The position numbers were made by a program, and so were the translations under genes. Of a stretch of DNA of 64,000 nucleotides, positions 35,404 through 43,534 are shown piece by piece. Origin of the DNA: Pseudomonas fluorescens (GTDB taxonomy: Bacteria; Pseudomonadota; Gammaproteobacteria; Pseudomonadales; Pseudomonadaceae); contig NZ_LACC01000023.1 of NCBI RefSeq assembly GCF_000967965.1, forward strand, positions 152,505-216,504, written 5' to 3'. The first letter of the stretch is position 1. Each line of letters begins with the position of its first letter. Under the pieces are notes generated by a model. The model made no database searches. It was not told the origin of the DNA and was given only the letters and a program-made list of their open reading frames with translations.

Positions 35404-36156
35404 GTGGCTAACTTGCGCGTAGAAGTGATCAGTCTGTTTCCCGAGATGTTTTCCGCCATCAGCGAGTACGGCATCACCAGTCGGGCGGTGAAACAGGGGC
35501 TCTTGCAGCTCACCTGTTGGAATCCGCGAGACTACACGACGGATCGACATCACACTGTGGACGATCGCCCGTTTGGCGGTGGTCCGGGCATGGTGATGAA
35601 GATCAAGCCCCTGGAAGATGCTCTGGTTCAGGCCAAGGCAGCAGCCGGGGAGGCGGCGAAGGTAATTTACCTGTCCCCCCAAGGCCGTCAACTGACTCAG
35701 TCGGCGGTACGTGAGTTGGCGAATCTGGATGCATTGATCCTGATTGCCGGCCGCTATGAAGGCATTGACGAGCGTTTTATTGATGCTCATGTCGATGAAG
35801 AGTGGTCGATTGGCGACTATGTACTGTCTGGCGGCGAGCTGCCGGCGATGGTCCTGATCGATGCGGTTACACGACTGCTGCCTGGAGCTTTAGGGCATGC
35901 GGACTCCGCCGAGGAAGATTCCTTTACGGATGGTTTGCTGGATTGCCCGCACTACACCCGACCGGAGGTGTATGCGGATCAGCGTGTTCCCGACGTATTG
36001 CTAAGTGGCAATCACGCGCACATCCGGCGTTGGCGTTTACAGCAGTCCCTTGGTCGGACCTTTGAACGACGCGCCGATCTTCTGGAAAGCCGCTCGCTTT
36101 CTGGAGAAGAGAAGAAGCTGCTCGAGGAATACATCCGCGAGCGGGACGATAGTTAA
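35404..36156 (+). CDS. trmD: tRNA (guanine(37)-N1)-methyltransferase TrmD
   Basis: A 250-residue SPOUT methyltransferase that makes m1G37 in tRNAs to prevent frameshifting. The start is GTG at 35404, 2 nt after rimM, giving the conserved LRVEVISLFPEMF. The SAM-binding trefoil knot includes LILIAGRYEGIDER and the following SIGDYVLSGGELPAM. Third gene of the operon; 45 nt precede rplS. Confidence 0.97.
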   Translation: MANLRVEVISLFPEMFSAISEYGITSRAVKQGLLQLTCWNPRDYTTDRHHTVDDRPFGGGPGMVMKIKPLEDALVQAKAAAGEAAKVIYLSPQGRQLTQSAVRELANLDALILIAGRYEGIDERFIDAHVDEEWSIGDYVLSGGELPAMVLIDAVTRLLPGALGHADSAEEDSFTDGLLDCPHYTRPEVYADQRVPDVLLSGNHAHIRRWRLQQSLGRTFERRADLLESRSLSGEEKKLLEEYIRERDDS

Positions 36157-36201
36157 CAACGTATCGATGGTAGATCCGACGATTTACCTTAGGAGCACAG
36201 C

Positions 36202-36552
36202 ATGACTAACAAAATCATCCTTGCACTCGAAGCAGAGCAGATGACCAAAGAGATCCCTACCTTTGCCCCGGGCGACACCATTGTCGTTCAGGTGAAAGTG
36301 AAGGAAGGCGACCGTTCGCGTCTGCAAGCGTTCGAAGGTGTTGTTATCGCCAAGCGTAACCGCGGCGTAAACAGTGCATTCACCGTTCGTAAAATCTCCA
36401 ACGGTGTTGGCGTAGAGCGTACTTTCCAGACCTACTCCCCGCAAATCGACAGCATGGCTGTCAAGCGTCGCGGTGACGTACGTAAAGCCAAGCTGTACTA
36501 CCTGCGTGACCTGTCGGGTAAAGCAGCTCGCATCAAGGAAAAACTGGCTTAA
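36202..36552 (+). CDS. rplS: 50S ribosomal protein L19
   Basis: A 116-residue L19 with the [22 protein letters not shown] and [13 protein letters not shown] segments, ending [15 protein letters not shown]. It sits at the 30S-50S interface. Last gene of the rpsP operon, followed 16 nt later by a strong terminator. Confidence 0.98.
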
Positions 36553-36568
36553 GTCCAGCTTCCGATGC

Positions 36569-36597
36569 AAAAAAAGCAGCCTGCGGGCTGCTTTTTT
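36569..36597. terminator. Rho-independent terminator of the rpsP operon
   Basis: AGCAGCC pairs with GGCTGCT around a 4-nt loop, with an A-run before and six T after. It may also act on the opposite strand. Confidence 0.92.
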
Positions 36598-36617
36598 GTT
36601 GCCTGCGATTTACCCCA

Positions 36618-36651
36618 CCCTGTAGGAGCTGGTAAGCCAGCTCCTACAGGG
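36618..36651. repeat. Solitary REP-like hairpin
   Basis: A perfect 15-bp stem, CCCTGTAGGAGCTGG with its reverse complement, around a 4-nt loop. It shares the TGTAGGAGC end of family 2 but lacks the CGAGC-GCTCG body and is a single short palindrome between the convergent rplS and antiporter genes. Confidence 0.75.
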
Positions 36652-36663
36652 CGGATCGTTCTG

Positions 36664-38472
36664 TCAGGCGCTGCTCGTCTCCGGCTGAATCAACGCCAAC
36701 AACGTCCACCCCGCCGCGGGCTTGATCGTGCTTGCCGGCGTTACCACGTGCACCCAACCGCTGTCGTCGCGCACGAACAGCAGGGTCGCACGCTCGCCAT
36801 GCAGCGCGCGGTAATCGTCCCAACTGAAACCGTCCGTCAACGTTGTGCTGTACAGCTCTGAGCCCTGGCTCAATTGGCTGGCGAGCTTGGCGTAGGTCAG
36901 CGCTTCGCTGCCCAGTTGATTGCCGCGATGTTCCAGGCTGGTACGGTGCTTGTCGGTGCGGCGGCTTTCCTGGCCGCTGGCCAGGCCGAACATGCGTTGA
37001 TGGCCCAGTTCATGACGAAACCGCATCAGCGCCAGGGTGTTCATCTCGCCGGAGGGTGACAGCGCCAGCAAATGCCCGAGGCCGACCAGGTCCAGATGCG
37101 CATCGGCATGTTGCGACGCTGGGTTGCCAAAATAGGTCGGCAAGCCTTCCATCCGCGCTGCACGAATGTTTTCCCAGCTCGAATCCGTCAACAGTACGCG
37201 ACTGCCCAGCTGTTGCAGTGCCTTACCCAGCGTGCGCGCAGGTCCGTTGGCGCCGATGATCAGGAAACCGCTCGGTGCCGGTTCCGCCACCTTCAGCAGG
37301 CGTGCCAGCGGTCGTGCCGTCGCGCTTTGCAACACCACCGTGCCGATGATCACCGCAAAGGTGAGCGGCACCAGCAGCAACGCTCCCTGATGACCGGCGT
37401 CATGCAGGCGAATGGCGAAGATGGCCGACACCGCCGCTGCCACGATGCCCCTTGGGGCAATCCATGCCAGCAACGCTCGCTCGCGCCAACCCAGGCTGGA
37501 GCCCGCCGTGCTCAGCAGCACATTCAAAGGGCGGGCGATGAACTGAATTACCAGCAGCAAAATCAGCACCAGAGGCCCAAGGCCGATCATGGCGTTCAGG
37601 TCCAGCCGGGCCGCCAGCAGAATGAACAGGCCGGAGATCAGCAGCACGCTGAGGTTCTCCTTGAAGTGCAGGATGTGCCGCACGTCCACGCCTTTCATGT
37701 TGGCCAGCCACATGCCCATCAAGGTCACGGCCAGCAACCCGGATTCGTTGGTGACTTCGTTGGAGCCAATGAAAATACTCAGGACTGCCGCGAGCGCTGC
37801 CAGGTTGTGCAGGTATTCCGGCAGCCACTGACGGCGAATCAGGGTACCGAGCAACCAGCCACCAAAAACACCGAACAGGCTGCCGCACAGAATCACGCCA
37901 CCGAAGGTCAGCAGGCTTTCCTCGAGGCCGTTACCTTTGGAGCTGGCGATGATGAAGCTATAGACGACCACCGCCAGCAGGGCACCGATGGGGTCGATGG
38001 CAATGCCTTCCCAGCGCAGGATGTTGGCAATCGACGCTTTCGGGCGCACGACGCGCAGCATCGGCACGATCACGGTCGGCCCGGTCACCAGGGTCAGGCT
38101 GCCGAACAGGATGGCCAGCATCCAGTCGAAATCCAGCAGCCAGTGAGTGGCGACAGCAATGACCACCCAGGTGGAGAGGGCGCCAATGGTGACCAAGCGA
38201 TGGACGACGCTGCCGATTTCGCGCCATTCGGACAGATGCAGAGTCAGGCTGCCTTCGAACAGGATCAGCGCCACTGCCAGGGACACCAGCGGCATCAACA
38301 GTGGTCCGAACATCTCCTGAGGGTCGAGCAAATGCAGCACGGGGCCGGCCAGGATGCCGGTCAGCAGCAGGAATAGAATCGCCGGCAATTTCAAACGCCA
38401 GGCCAGCCATTGGCAAAGCAGCGCCGCCGCGCCTATCCCGCCAAATGCCAATAAAATCTGCTGCTCGCTCAT
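36664..38472 (-). CDS. Sodium:proton antiporter (CPA family) with C-terminal TrkA-N-like domain
   Basis: A 602-residue membrane protein. Residues 1-390 hold about twelve spans, with the transport core AVALILFEGSLTL, LVTGPTVIVP and WEGIAIDPIGALLAVV (the paired Asp typical of electrogenic exchangers). Residues 400-600 are cytoplasmic, with a Rossmann-like TrkA-N/RCK segment (PSGFLIIGANGPARTLGKAL). It should exchange Na+ or K+ for protons, gated by a nucleotide. GGGAGCA lies before the ATG. This gene sits between rplS and xerD in other Pseudomonas as well. Confidence 0.88.
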   Translation of the reverse strand: MSEQQILLAFGGIGAAALLCQWLAWRLKLPAILFLLLTGILAGPVLHLLDPQEMFGPLLMPLVSLAVALILFEGSLTLHLSEWREIGSVVHRLVTIGALSTWVVIAVATHWLLDFDWMLAILFGSLTLVTGPTVIVPMLRVVRPKASIANILRWEGIAIDPIGALLAVVVYSFIIASSKGNGLEESLLTFGGVILCGSLFGVFGGWLLGTLIRRQWLPEYLHNLAALAAVLSIFIGSNEVTNESGLLAVTLMGMWLANMKGVDVRHILHFKENLSVLLISGLFILLAARLDLNAMIGLGPLVLILLLVIQFIARPLNVLLSTAGSSLGWRERALLAWIAPRGIVAAAVSAIFAIRLHDAGHQGALLLVPLTFAVIIGTVVLQSATARPLARLLKVAEPAPSGFLIIGANGPARTLGKALQQLGSRVLLTDSSWENIRAARMEGLPTYFGNPASQHADAHLDLVGLGHLLALSPSGEMNTLALMRFRHELGHQRMFGLASGQESRRTDKHRTSLEHRGNQLGSEALTYAKLASQLSQGSELYSTTLTDGFSWDDYRALHGERATLLFVRDDSGWVHVVTPASTIKPAAGWTLLALIQPETSSA

Positions 38473-38579
38473 TGCTGCTCCCTGTTCCTTGAAATCGCGG
38501 CCTATGAAAGACTAGCGGCCGTTTCCATGTCCAATTTTAATTTTGTGCGCAGTCCCAAGGCTGCGTGATTCGAGTGCCC

Positions 38580-39476
38580 ATGCCTGCCATCGATCACCCG
38601 CTGATAGACCAATTCCTCGATGCCTTGTGGCTGGAGAAAGGCCTTTCCGATAACACCCGCGATGCCTATCGCAGTGACCTGACGCTGTTCAACGGCTGGT
38701 TACAGGACAAAGGACTGGAGCTGGTCAATGCCGGTCGCGAGTTGATACTCGACCACTTGGCCTGGCGCCTGGAGCAAAACTACAAGCCACGTTCCACTGC
38801 GCGATTTCTCTCGGGTGTGCGTGGCTTTTATCGTTACCTGCTGCGGGAAAAGATGATCTCGGTCGATCCGACATTACGCGTTGATATGCCGCAACTCGGC
38901 AGGCCGTTGCCAAAGTCCTTGTCTGAGGCGGATGTGGAAGCCTTGCTGAAGGCGCCTGACTTGAGCGAGGCCATCGGTCAGCGCGACCGGGCCATGCTTG
39001 AAGTGCTGTATGCCTGTGGCTTGCGGGTGACTGAGCTGATCAGCCTCACCCTGGAACAAGTCAATTTGCGTCAAGGCGTGTTGCGGGTAATGGGCAAGGG
39101 TAGCAAGGAGCGGCTGGTGCCGATGGGCGAGGAGGCGATTGTCTGGGTCGAGCGCTACATGCGTGATGCCCGCGGCGAGCTGCTGGGCGGACGTCCCAGC
39201 GACGTGTTGTTCCCAAGTCTGCGTGGCGAGCAGATGACCCGCCAGACCTTCTGGCACCGGATCAAGCACCAGGCCAAGGTGGCCGGGATCGGCAAGTCGC
39301 TGTCGCCGCACACCTTGCGCCATGCCTTCGCCACGCACCTGCTCAACCACGGCGCAGACCTGAGGGTGGTGCAGATGCTGCTGGGGCACAGCGATTTGTC
39401 GACGACGCAGATCTACACCCATGTTGCCCGGGCGCGGTTGCAGGATTTGCATGCCAAACATCATCCGCGGGGATAA
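38580..39476 (+). CDS. xerD: Site-specific tyrosine recombinase XerD
   Basis: A 298-residue XerD, the usual length. The N-terminal SAM-like domain (1-110) precedes the catalytic domain, with Arg in YACGLRVTELI, Lys in GKGSKERLVP, the HTLRHAFATHLL box (H-x-x-R), His in LGHSDLSTTQIY and the Tyr nucleophile in the same segment. With XerC it resolves chromosome dimers at dif. ATG 38580 gives the family start; a GTG 15 nt earlier (AAGG 4 nt upstream) is possible. dsbC follows on the same strand after a REP pair. Confidence 0.95.
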   Translation: MPAIDHPLIDQFLDALWLEKGLSDNTRDAYRSDLTLFNGWLQDKGLELVNAGRELILDHLAWRLEQNYKPRSTARFLSGVRGFYRYLLREKMISVDPTLRVDMPQLGRPLPKSLSEADVEALLKAPDLSEAIGQRDRAMLEVLYACGLRVTELISLTLEQVNLRQGVLRVMGKGSKERLVPMGEEAIVWVERYMRDARGELLGGRPSDVLFPSLRGEQMTRQTFWHRIKHQAKVAGIGKSLSPHTLRHAFATHLLNHGADLRVVQMLLGHSDLSTTQIYTHVARARLQDLHAKHHPRG

Positions 39477-39486
39477 CCGAAAAACC

Positions 39487-39576
39487 TGTGGGAGCGAGCT
39501 TGCTCGCGATAGCGGCCTGACAGTCGATACATGTTCTGGATGTGATGCCGTCATCGCGAGCAGGCTCGCTCCCACA
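39487..39576. repeat. REP pair, family 2, outward ends
   Basis: TGTGGGAGCGAGCTTGCTCG begins at 39487 and the inverted copy (CGAGCAGGCTCGCTCCCACA) ends at 39576. It lies 10 nt after xerD and before dsbC. Confidence 0.9.
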
Positions 39577-39731
39577 GGGGATTGTGTCGCCACAAATGTC
39601 TTGCATCAGGTGCATTCGGCCATGTGGACCTTATGTGATAGGCTGGGCCGGTTTGCACGATGGGCGGTTATGACCCGGTGTTTCGGCACGGGCGTTCTGA
39701 TCGTCCCATATGTTCGCCTTCAGGAGTTCTC

Positions 39732-40463
39732 ATGCGTCTGACCCAGATTTTCGCCGCCGCAGCCATTGCGTTGGTCAGCACCTTTGCCGTCGCCGATGAC
39801 GCGGCCGACAAAGCCATTCGTAAAAGCCTGGAAAACCTCCAGCTCGAAGTGCCGGTAGAGAGCATCACCGCCAGCCCGTTGCCAGGCCTGTATGAAGTCA
39901 AGCTCAAGGGCAGCCGCGTGCTGTACGCCAGCGCCGATGGCCAGTACGTGGTCCAGGGCTACCTGTTCGATCTCAAGGACGGCAAGCCGGTCAACCTGAC
40001 CGAGAAGACCGAGCGCCTGGGCATCTCCAAGCTGATCAACGACATCCCGGTTGCCGAAACCGTTGTCTACCCGGCCATTGGCGAAACCAAGTCGCACATC
40101 ACCGTATTCACCGACACCACCTGCCCGTACTGCCACAAGCTGCACGCCGAAGTGCCTGAGCTGAACAAGCGCGGCATCGAAGTGCGCTACGTCGCGTTCC
40201 CGCGCCAGGGCCTGGGCTCGCCGGGTGACGAGCAACTGCAAGCGGTGTGGTGCTCGAAAGACAAGAAAGCGGCCATGGACAAAATGGTCGACGGCAAGGA
40301 AATCAAGGCCGCCAAGTGCGATAACCCGGTTTCCAAACAGTTCGCACTCGGCCAGTCGATCGGCGTGAACGGCACACCGGCCATCGTTTTGGCCGACGGT
40401 CAGGTCATTCCGGGCTACCAGCCTGCGCCACAAGTCGCCAAACTGGCGCTGGGCGCGAAGTAA
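39732..40463 (+). CDS. dsbC: Thiol:disulfide interchange protein DsbC
   Basis: A 243-residue periplasmic disulfide isomerase. The signal peptide is MRLTQIFAAAAIALVSTFAVA; a dimerisation domain (about 22-85) precedes the thioredoxin fold, with active site CPYC in FTDTTCPYCHKLH and the cis-Pro in NGTPAIV. A second Cys pair (VWCSKDKK, AAKCDNP) is structural. It reshuffles wrong disulfides and is kept reduced by DsbD. AGGAG precedes the ATG. In Pseudomonas it lies between xerD and hom, as here. Confidence 0.95.
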   Translation: MRLTQIFAAAAIALVSTFAVADDAADKAIRKSLENLQLEVPVESITASPLPGLYEVKLKGSRVLYASADGQYVVQGYLFDLKDGKPVNLTEKTERLGISKLINDIPVAETVVYPAIGETKSHITVFTDTTCPYCHKLHAEVPELNKRGIEVRYVAFPRQGLGSPGDEQLQAVWCSKDKKAAMDKMVDGKEIKAAKCDNPVSKQFALGQSIGVNGTPAIVLADGQVIPGYQPAPQVAKLALGAK

Positions 40464-40556
40464 ATTCGCATCGTCACGGCAAGCCTTGACGATCATGGTC
40501 CGGCAGCGACATTCGCCGGGCCATCAATAGAGAGCCGCGAGTAAGCGGTTGTTTTC

Positions 40557-40583
40557 ACGGCCGGCCTCGAGTCGGCCGTTTTA
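40557..40583 (+). terminator. Terminator-like hairpin between dsbC and hom
   Basis: ACGGCCG pairs with CGGCCGT, followed by TTTAT, ending 14 nt before the hom start and right before its GGGGAG. It may end the dsbC transcript, or it may affect hom translation because of its closeness to the ribosome site. Confidence 0.5.
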
Positions 40584-40596
40584 TGGGGAGTTCACA

Positions 40597-41901
40597 GTGA
40601 AACCGGTCAAAGTAGGCATCTGTGGGTTAGGAACCGTCGGTGGCGGTACCTTCAACGTACTTCAGCGCAACGCCGAGGAAATTGCTCGTCGTGCCGGGCG
40701 TGGGATCGAAGTGGCACAAATTGCCATGCGCACGCCAAAGCCTCAGTTCCAAACGACCGGTATTGCGATTACCAACGATGTCTTCGAAGTGGCCACGAAC
40801 CCTGAGATCGACATCGTTATAGAGCTGATGGGCGGCTACACCGTTGCCCGCGAGCTGGTACTCAAGGCCATCGAGAATGGCAAGCATGTGGTCACCGCGA
40901 ACAAGGCGCTTATCGCCGTTCACGGTAATGAAATTTTCGCCAAGGCCCGCGAGAAGGGCGTGATCGTTGCGTTCGAAGCGGCGGTGGCCGGTGGCATCCC
41001 GGTGATCAAGGCGATCCGCGAAGGCCTGTCCGCCAACCGCATCAACTGGGTAGCCGGCATCATCAACGGCACCGGTAACTTCATCCTGACGGAAATGCGC
41101 GAGAAGGGTCGCACCTTCGAAGACGTATTGGCCGAAGCCCAGGCCCTGGGTTACGCCGAAGCCGATCCGACCTTCGACGTCGAGGGTATCGACGCGGCTC
41201 ACAAGCTGACGATCCTGGCGTCCATCGCGTTCGGTATTCCGTTGCAGTTCGACAAGGCTTACACCGAAGGCATCACCAAGCTGACCACCGCCGACGTCAA
41301 CTACGCCGAAGCGCTGGGCTACCGCATCAAGCACCTGGGCGTGGCGCGCAGCACCGCGGCCGGTATCGAACTGCGCGTGCACCCGACGCTGATCCCGGCC
41401 GATCGCCTGATCGCCAACGTCAACGGCGTGATGAACGCGGTGATGGTCAACGGTGATGCTGCCGGTTCGACCCTGTTCTACGGTGCTGGTGCCGGCATGG
41501 AGCCGACCGCTTCGTCGGTGATCGCCGACCTGGTGGACGTGGTCCGCGCCATGACTTCCGACCCGGAAAACCGCGTGCCGCACCTCGCATTCCAACCGGA
41601 TTCACTGTCGGATCACCCGATCCTGCCGATCGAAGCCTGCGAAAGTGCCTACTACCTGCGCATTCAGGCCAAGGACCATCCGGGCGTATTGGCTCAGGTC
41701 GCGAGCATCCTCTCGGAGCGCGGCATCAACATCGAGTCGATCATGCAGAAGGAAGCCGAGGAGCACGACGGCCTGGTGCCGATGATCCTGCTGACCCACC
41801 GCGTGCTGGAACAGCACATCAACGATGCCATCGCTGCTTTGGAAGCCTTGGCGGGTGTGGTCGGTCCGGTCGTACGGATCCGTGTCGAGCACCTTAACTA
41901 A
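40597..41901 (+). CDS. hom: Homoserine dehydrogenase
   Basis: A 434-residue monofunctional enzyme reducing aspartate semialdehyde to homoserine, the branch point to threonine and methionine. The NAD(P)-binding GICGLGTVGGGT is at residues 7-18; the catalytic region includes AGIINGTGNFIL and EADPTFDVEGIDAAHK. A C-terminal ACT domain (about 350-430, YYLRIQAKDHPGVLAQVASIL) mediates threonine feedback. The start is GTG at 40597 with GGGGAG 7 nt upstream. It precedes thrC by about 100 nt, giving consecutive pathway steps except for thrB, which is absent. Confidence 0.97.
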   Translation: MKPVKVGICGLGTVGGGTFNVLQRNAEEIARRAGRGIEVAQIAMRTPKPQFQTTGIAITNDVFEVATNPEIDIVIELMGGYTVARELVLKAIENGKHVVTANKALIAVHGNEIFAKAREKGVIVAFEAAVAGGIPVIKAIREGLSANRINWVAGIINGTGNFILTEMREKGRTFEDVLAEAQALGYAEADPTFDVEGIDAAHKLTILASIAFGIPLQFDKAYTEGITKLTTADVNYAEALGYRIKHLGVARSTAAGIELRVHPTLIPADRLIANVNGVMNAVMVNGDAAGSTLFYGAGAGMEPTASSVIADLVDVVRAMTSDPENRVPHLAFQPDSLSDHPILPIEACESAYYLRIQAKDHPGVLAQVASILSERGINIESIMQKEAEEHDGLVPMILLTHRVLEQHINDAIAALEALAGVVGPVVRIRVEHLN

Positions 41902-41953
41902 AACAGCTGCAAGCTATCAGCTCCAAGCTGCAAGCCAGAAGCCAGTGATGCTC

Positions 41954-41988
41954 AGCTTGAAGCTTGAAGCTTGAAGCTTGAAGCTCAA
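41954..41988 (+). repeat. Heptanucleotide tandem repeat between hom and thrC
   Basis: Four exact copies of AGCTTGA (41954-41981) and a fifth degenerate copy (AGCTCAA), 17 nt before the thrC start. Looser AAGCT-rich relatives fill 41907-41950. Such a short-period array can change copy number by slippage. Confidence 0.9.
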
Positions 41989-42005
41989 ACCGAAGGTTTG
42001 AAAAC

Positions 42006-43415
42006 ATGCGCTACATCAGTACCCGCGGCCAGGCACCGGCCCTGAATTTCGAAGACGTCCTGCTGGCAGGCCTTGCCACCGACGGCGGTCTGTACGTCCC
42101 GGAAAACCTGCCACGTTTCACCCAGGAAGAAATCGCTTCGTGGGCCGGCCTGCCGTATCACGAGCTGGCTTTCCGCGTCATGCGCCCGTTCGTCACCGGC
42201 AGCATTCCGGACGCCGATTTCAAAAAGATTCTTGAAGAAACCTATGGTGTATTCGCCCATAGCGCCGTTGCGCCGCTGCGTCAGCTGAACGGCAACGAAT
42301 GGGTGCTGGAGCTGTTCCACGGCCCGACCCTGGCGTTCAAGGACTTCGCCCTGCAATTGCTCGGTCGCCTGCTCGACTACGTGCTGGAAAAGCGCGGCGA
42401 GCGCGTGGTGATTGTCGGCGCCACCTCCGGTGATACCGGCTCGGCCGCCATCGAAGGCTGCAAGCACTGCGAAAACGTCGACATCTTCATCCTGCATCCG
42501 CACAACCGGGTGTCCGAAGTGCAGCGTCGGCAGATGACCACCATCTTCGGTGAGAACATCCACAACATCGCCATCGAAGGCAACTTCGATGACTGCCAGG
42601 AAATGGTCAAGGCGAGCTTCGCCGACCAGGGCTTCCTCAAGGGCACTCGCCTGGTCGCCGTGAACTCGATCAACTGGGCGCGGATCATGGCCCAGATCGT
42701 TTACTACTTCCACGCAGCCCTGCAACTGGGCGGCCCGGCGCGTTCGGTGTCGTTCTCGGTGCCGACCGGCAACTTCGGCGACATCTTCGCCGGTTACCTG
42801 GCGCGCAACATGGGCCTGCCGATCAACCAGTTGATCGTCGCCACCAACCGCAACGACATCCTGCACCGCTTCATGAGCGGCAACCAGTACGTCAAGGAAA
42901 CCCTGCACGCCACGCTGTCGCCGTCCATGGACATCATGGTGTCGTCGAACTTCGAACGCCTGCTGTTCGACCTGCATGGTCGCAACGGCGCGGCCATCGC
43001 CGGGCTGATGGATTCGTTCAAGCAGGGTGGCGGTTTCAGCGTCGAGCAAGAGCGCTGGACCGAAGCCCGCAAGTTGTTCGACTCGCTGGCCGTGGATGAC
43101 GCACAAACCTGCGAAACCATCGCCGAAGTCTACGAGCAGACTGGTGAAGTGCTGGATCCACACACGGCCATCGGCGTGAAAGCTGCGCGGGAATGCCGTC
43201 GTAGCCTGGACATTCCAATGGTGATCCTGGGCACCGCCCACCCGGTCAAATTCCCGGACGCCGTGGAAAAAGCCGGTGTAGGAAAAACGCTCGAACTGCC
43301 GGTACATCTTTCTGATTTGTTTGAGCGAGACGAACGTTGCACCATATTGCCAAATGACCTGAAGGCCGTGCAGGCCTTTGTCAGTCAGCATGGCAACCGC
43401 GGCAAGCCGCTGTAA
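42006..43415 (+). CDS. thrC: Threonine synthase
   Basis: A 469-residue PLP enzyme (fold type II, the longer ThrC class). The PLP lysine is in GPTLAFKDFALQ, the phosphate-binding loop in GATSGDTGSAAIEG, and the glycine-rich contact in SVPTGNFGDIFAGY. It converts O-phosphohomoserine to threonine. AAGG precedes the ATG. It probably shares a transcript with hom; a strong terminator follows. Confidence 0.97.
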   Translation: MRYISTRGQAPALNFEDVLLAGLATDGGLYVPENLPRFTQEEIASWAGLPYHELAFRVMRPFVTGSIPDADFKKILEETYGVFAHSAVAPLRQLNGNEWVLELFHGPTLAFKDFALQLLGRLLDYVLEKRGERVVIVGATSGDTGSAAIEGCKHCENVDIFILHPHNRVSEVQRRQMTTIFGENIHNIAIEGNFDDCQEMVKASFADQGFLKGTRLVAVNSINWARIMAQIVYYFHAALQLGGPARSVSFSVPTGNFGDIFAGYLARNMGLPINQLIVATNRNDILHRFMSGNQYVKETLHATLSPSMDIMVSSNFERLLFDLHGRNGAAIAGLMDSFKQGGGFSVEQERWTEARKLFDSLAVDDAQTCETIAEVYEQTGEVLDPHTAIGVKAARECRRSLDIPMVILGTAHPVKFPDAVEKAGVGKTLELPVHLSDLFERDERCTILPNDLKAVQAFVSQHGNRGKPL

Positions 43416-43438
43416 CCGGTCAGCGCTGTAACATTTTG

Positions 43439-43463
43439 AAGCCCGTCTCCTGACGGGCTTTTT
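43439..43463 (+). terminator. Rho-independent terminator of thrC
   Basis: AAGCCCGTC pairs with GACGGGCTT around a 4-nt loop and runs into T5. It lies 23 nt after the stop. Confidence 0.92.
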
Positions 43464-43534
43464 CATTTCTGCATGCACACTTGTCGTGTTATCGCCGCGA
43501 AGGGACAGGCGAATGGATCACCAAGGACGTGGGA

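Noticed and set aside
37072..38376. A 434-codon plus-strand Gln/His-rich frame opposite the antiporter gene
   Set aside because: Its composition is an artefact of reading membrane-protein codons backward; the minus-strand gene is clearly real.
41985..43478. A 497-codon minus-strand frame opposite thrC
   Set aside because: It is the reverse of a complete thrC and runs through the thrC terminator.
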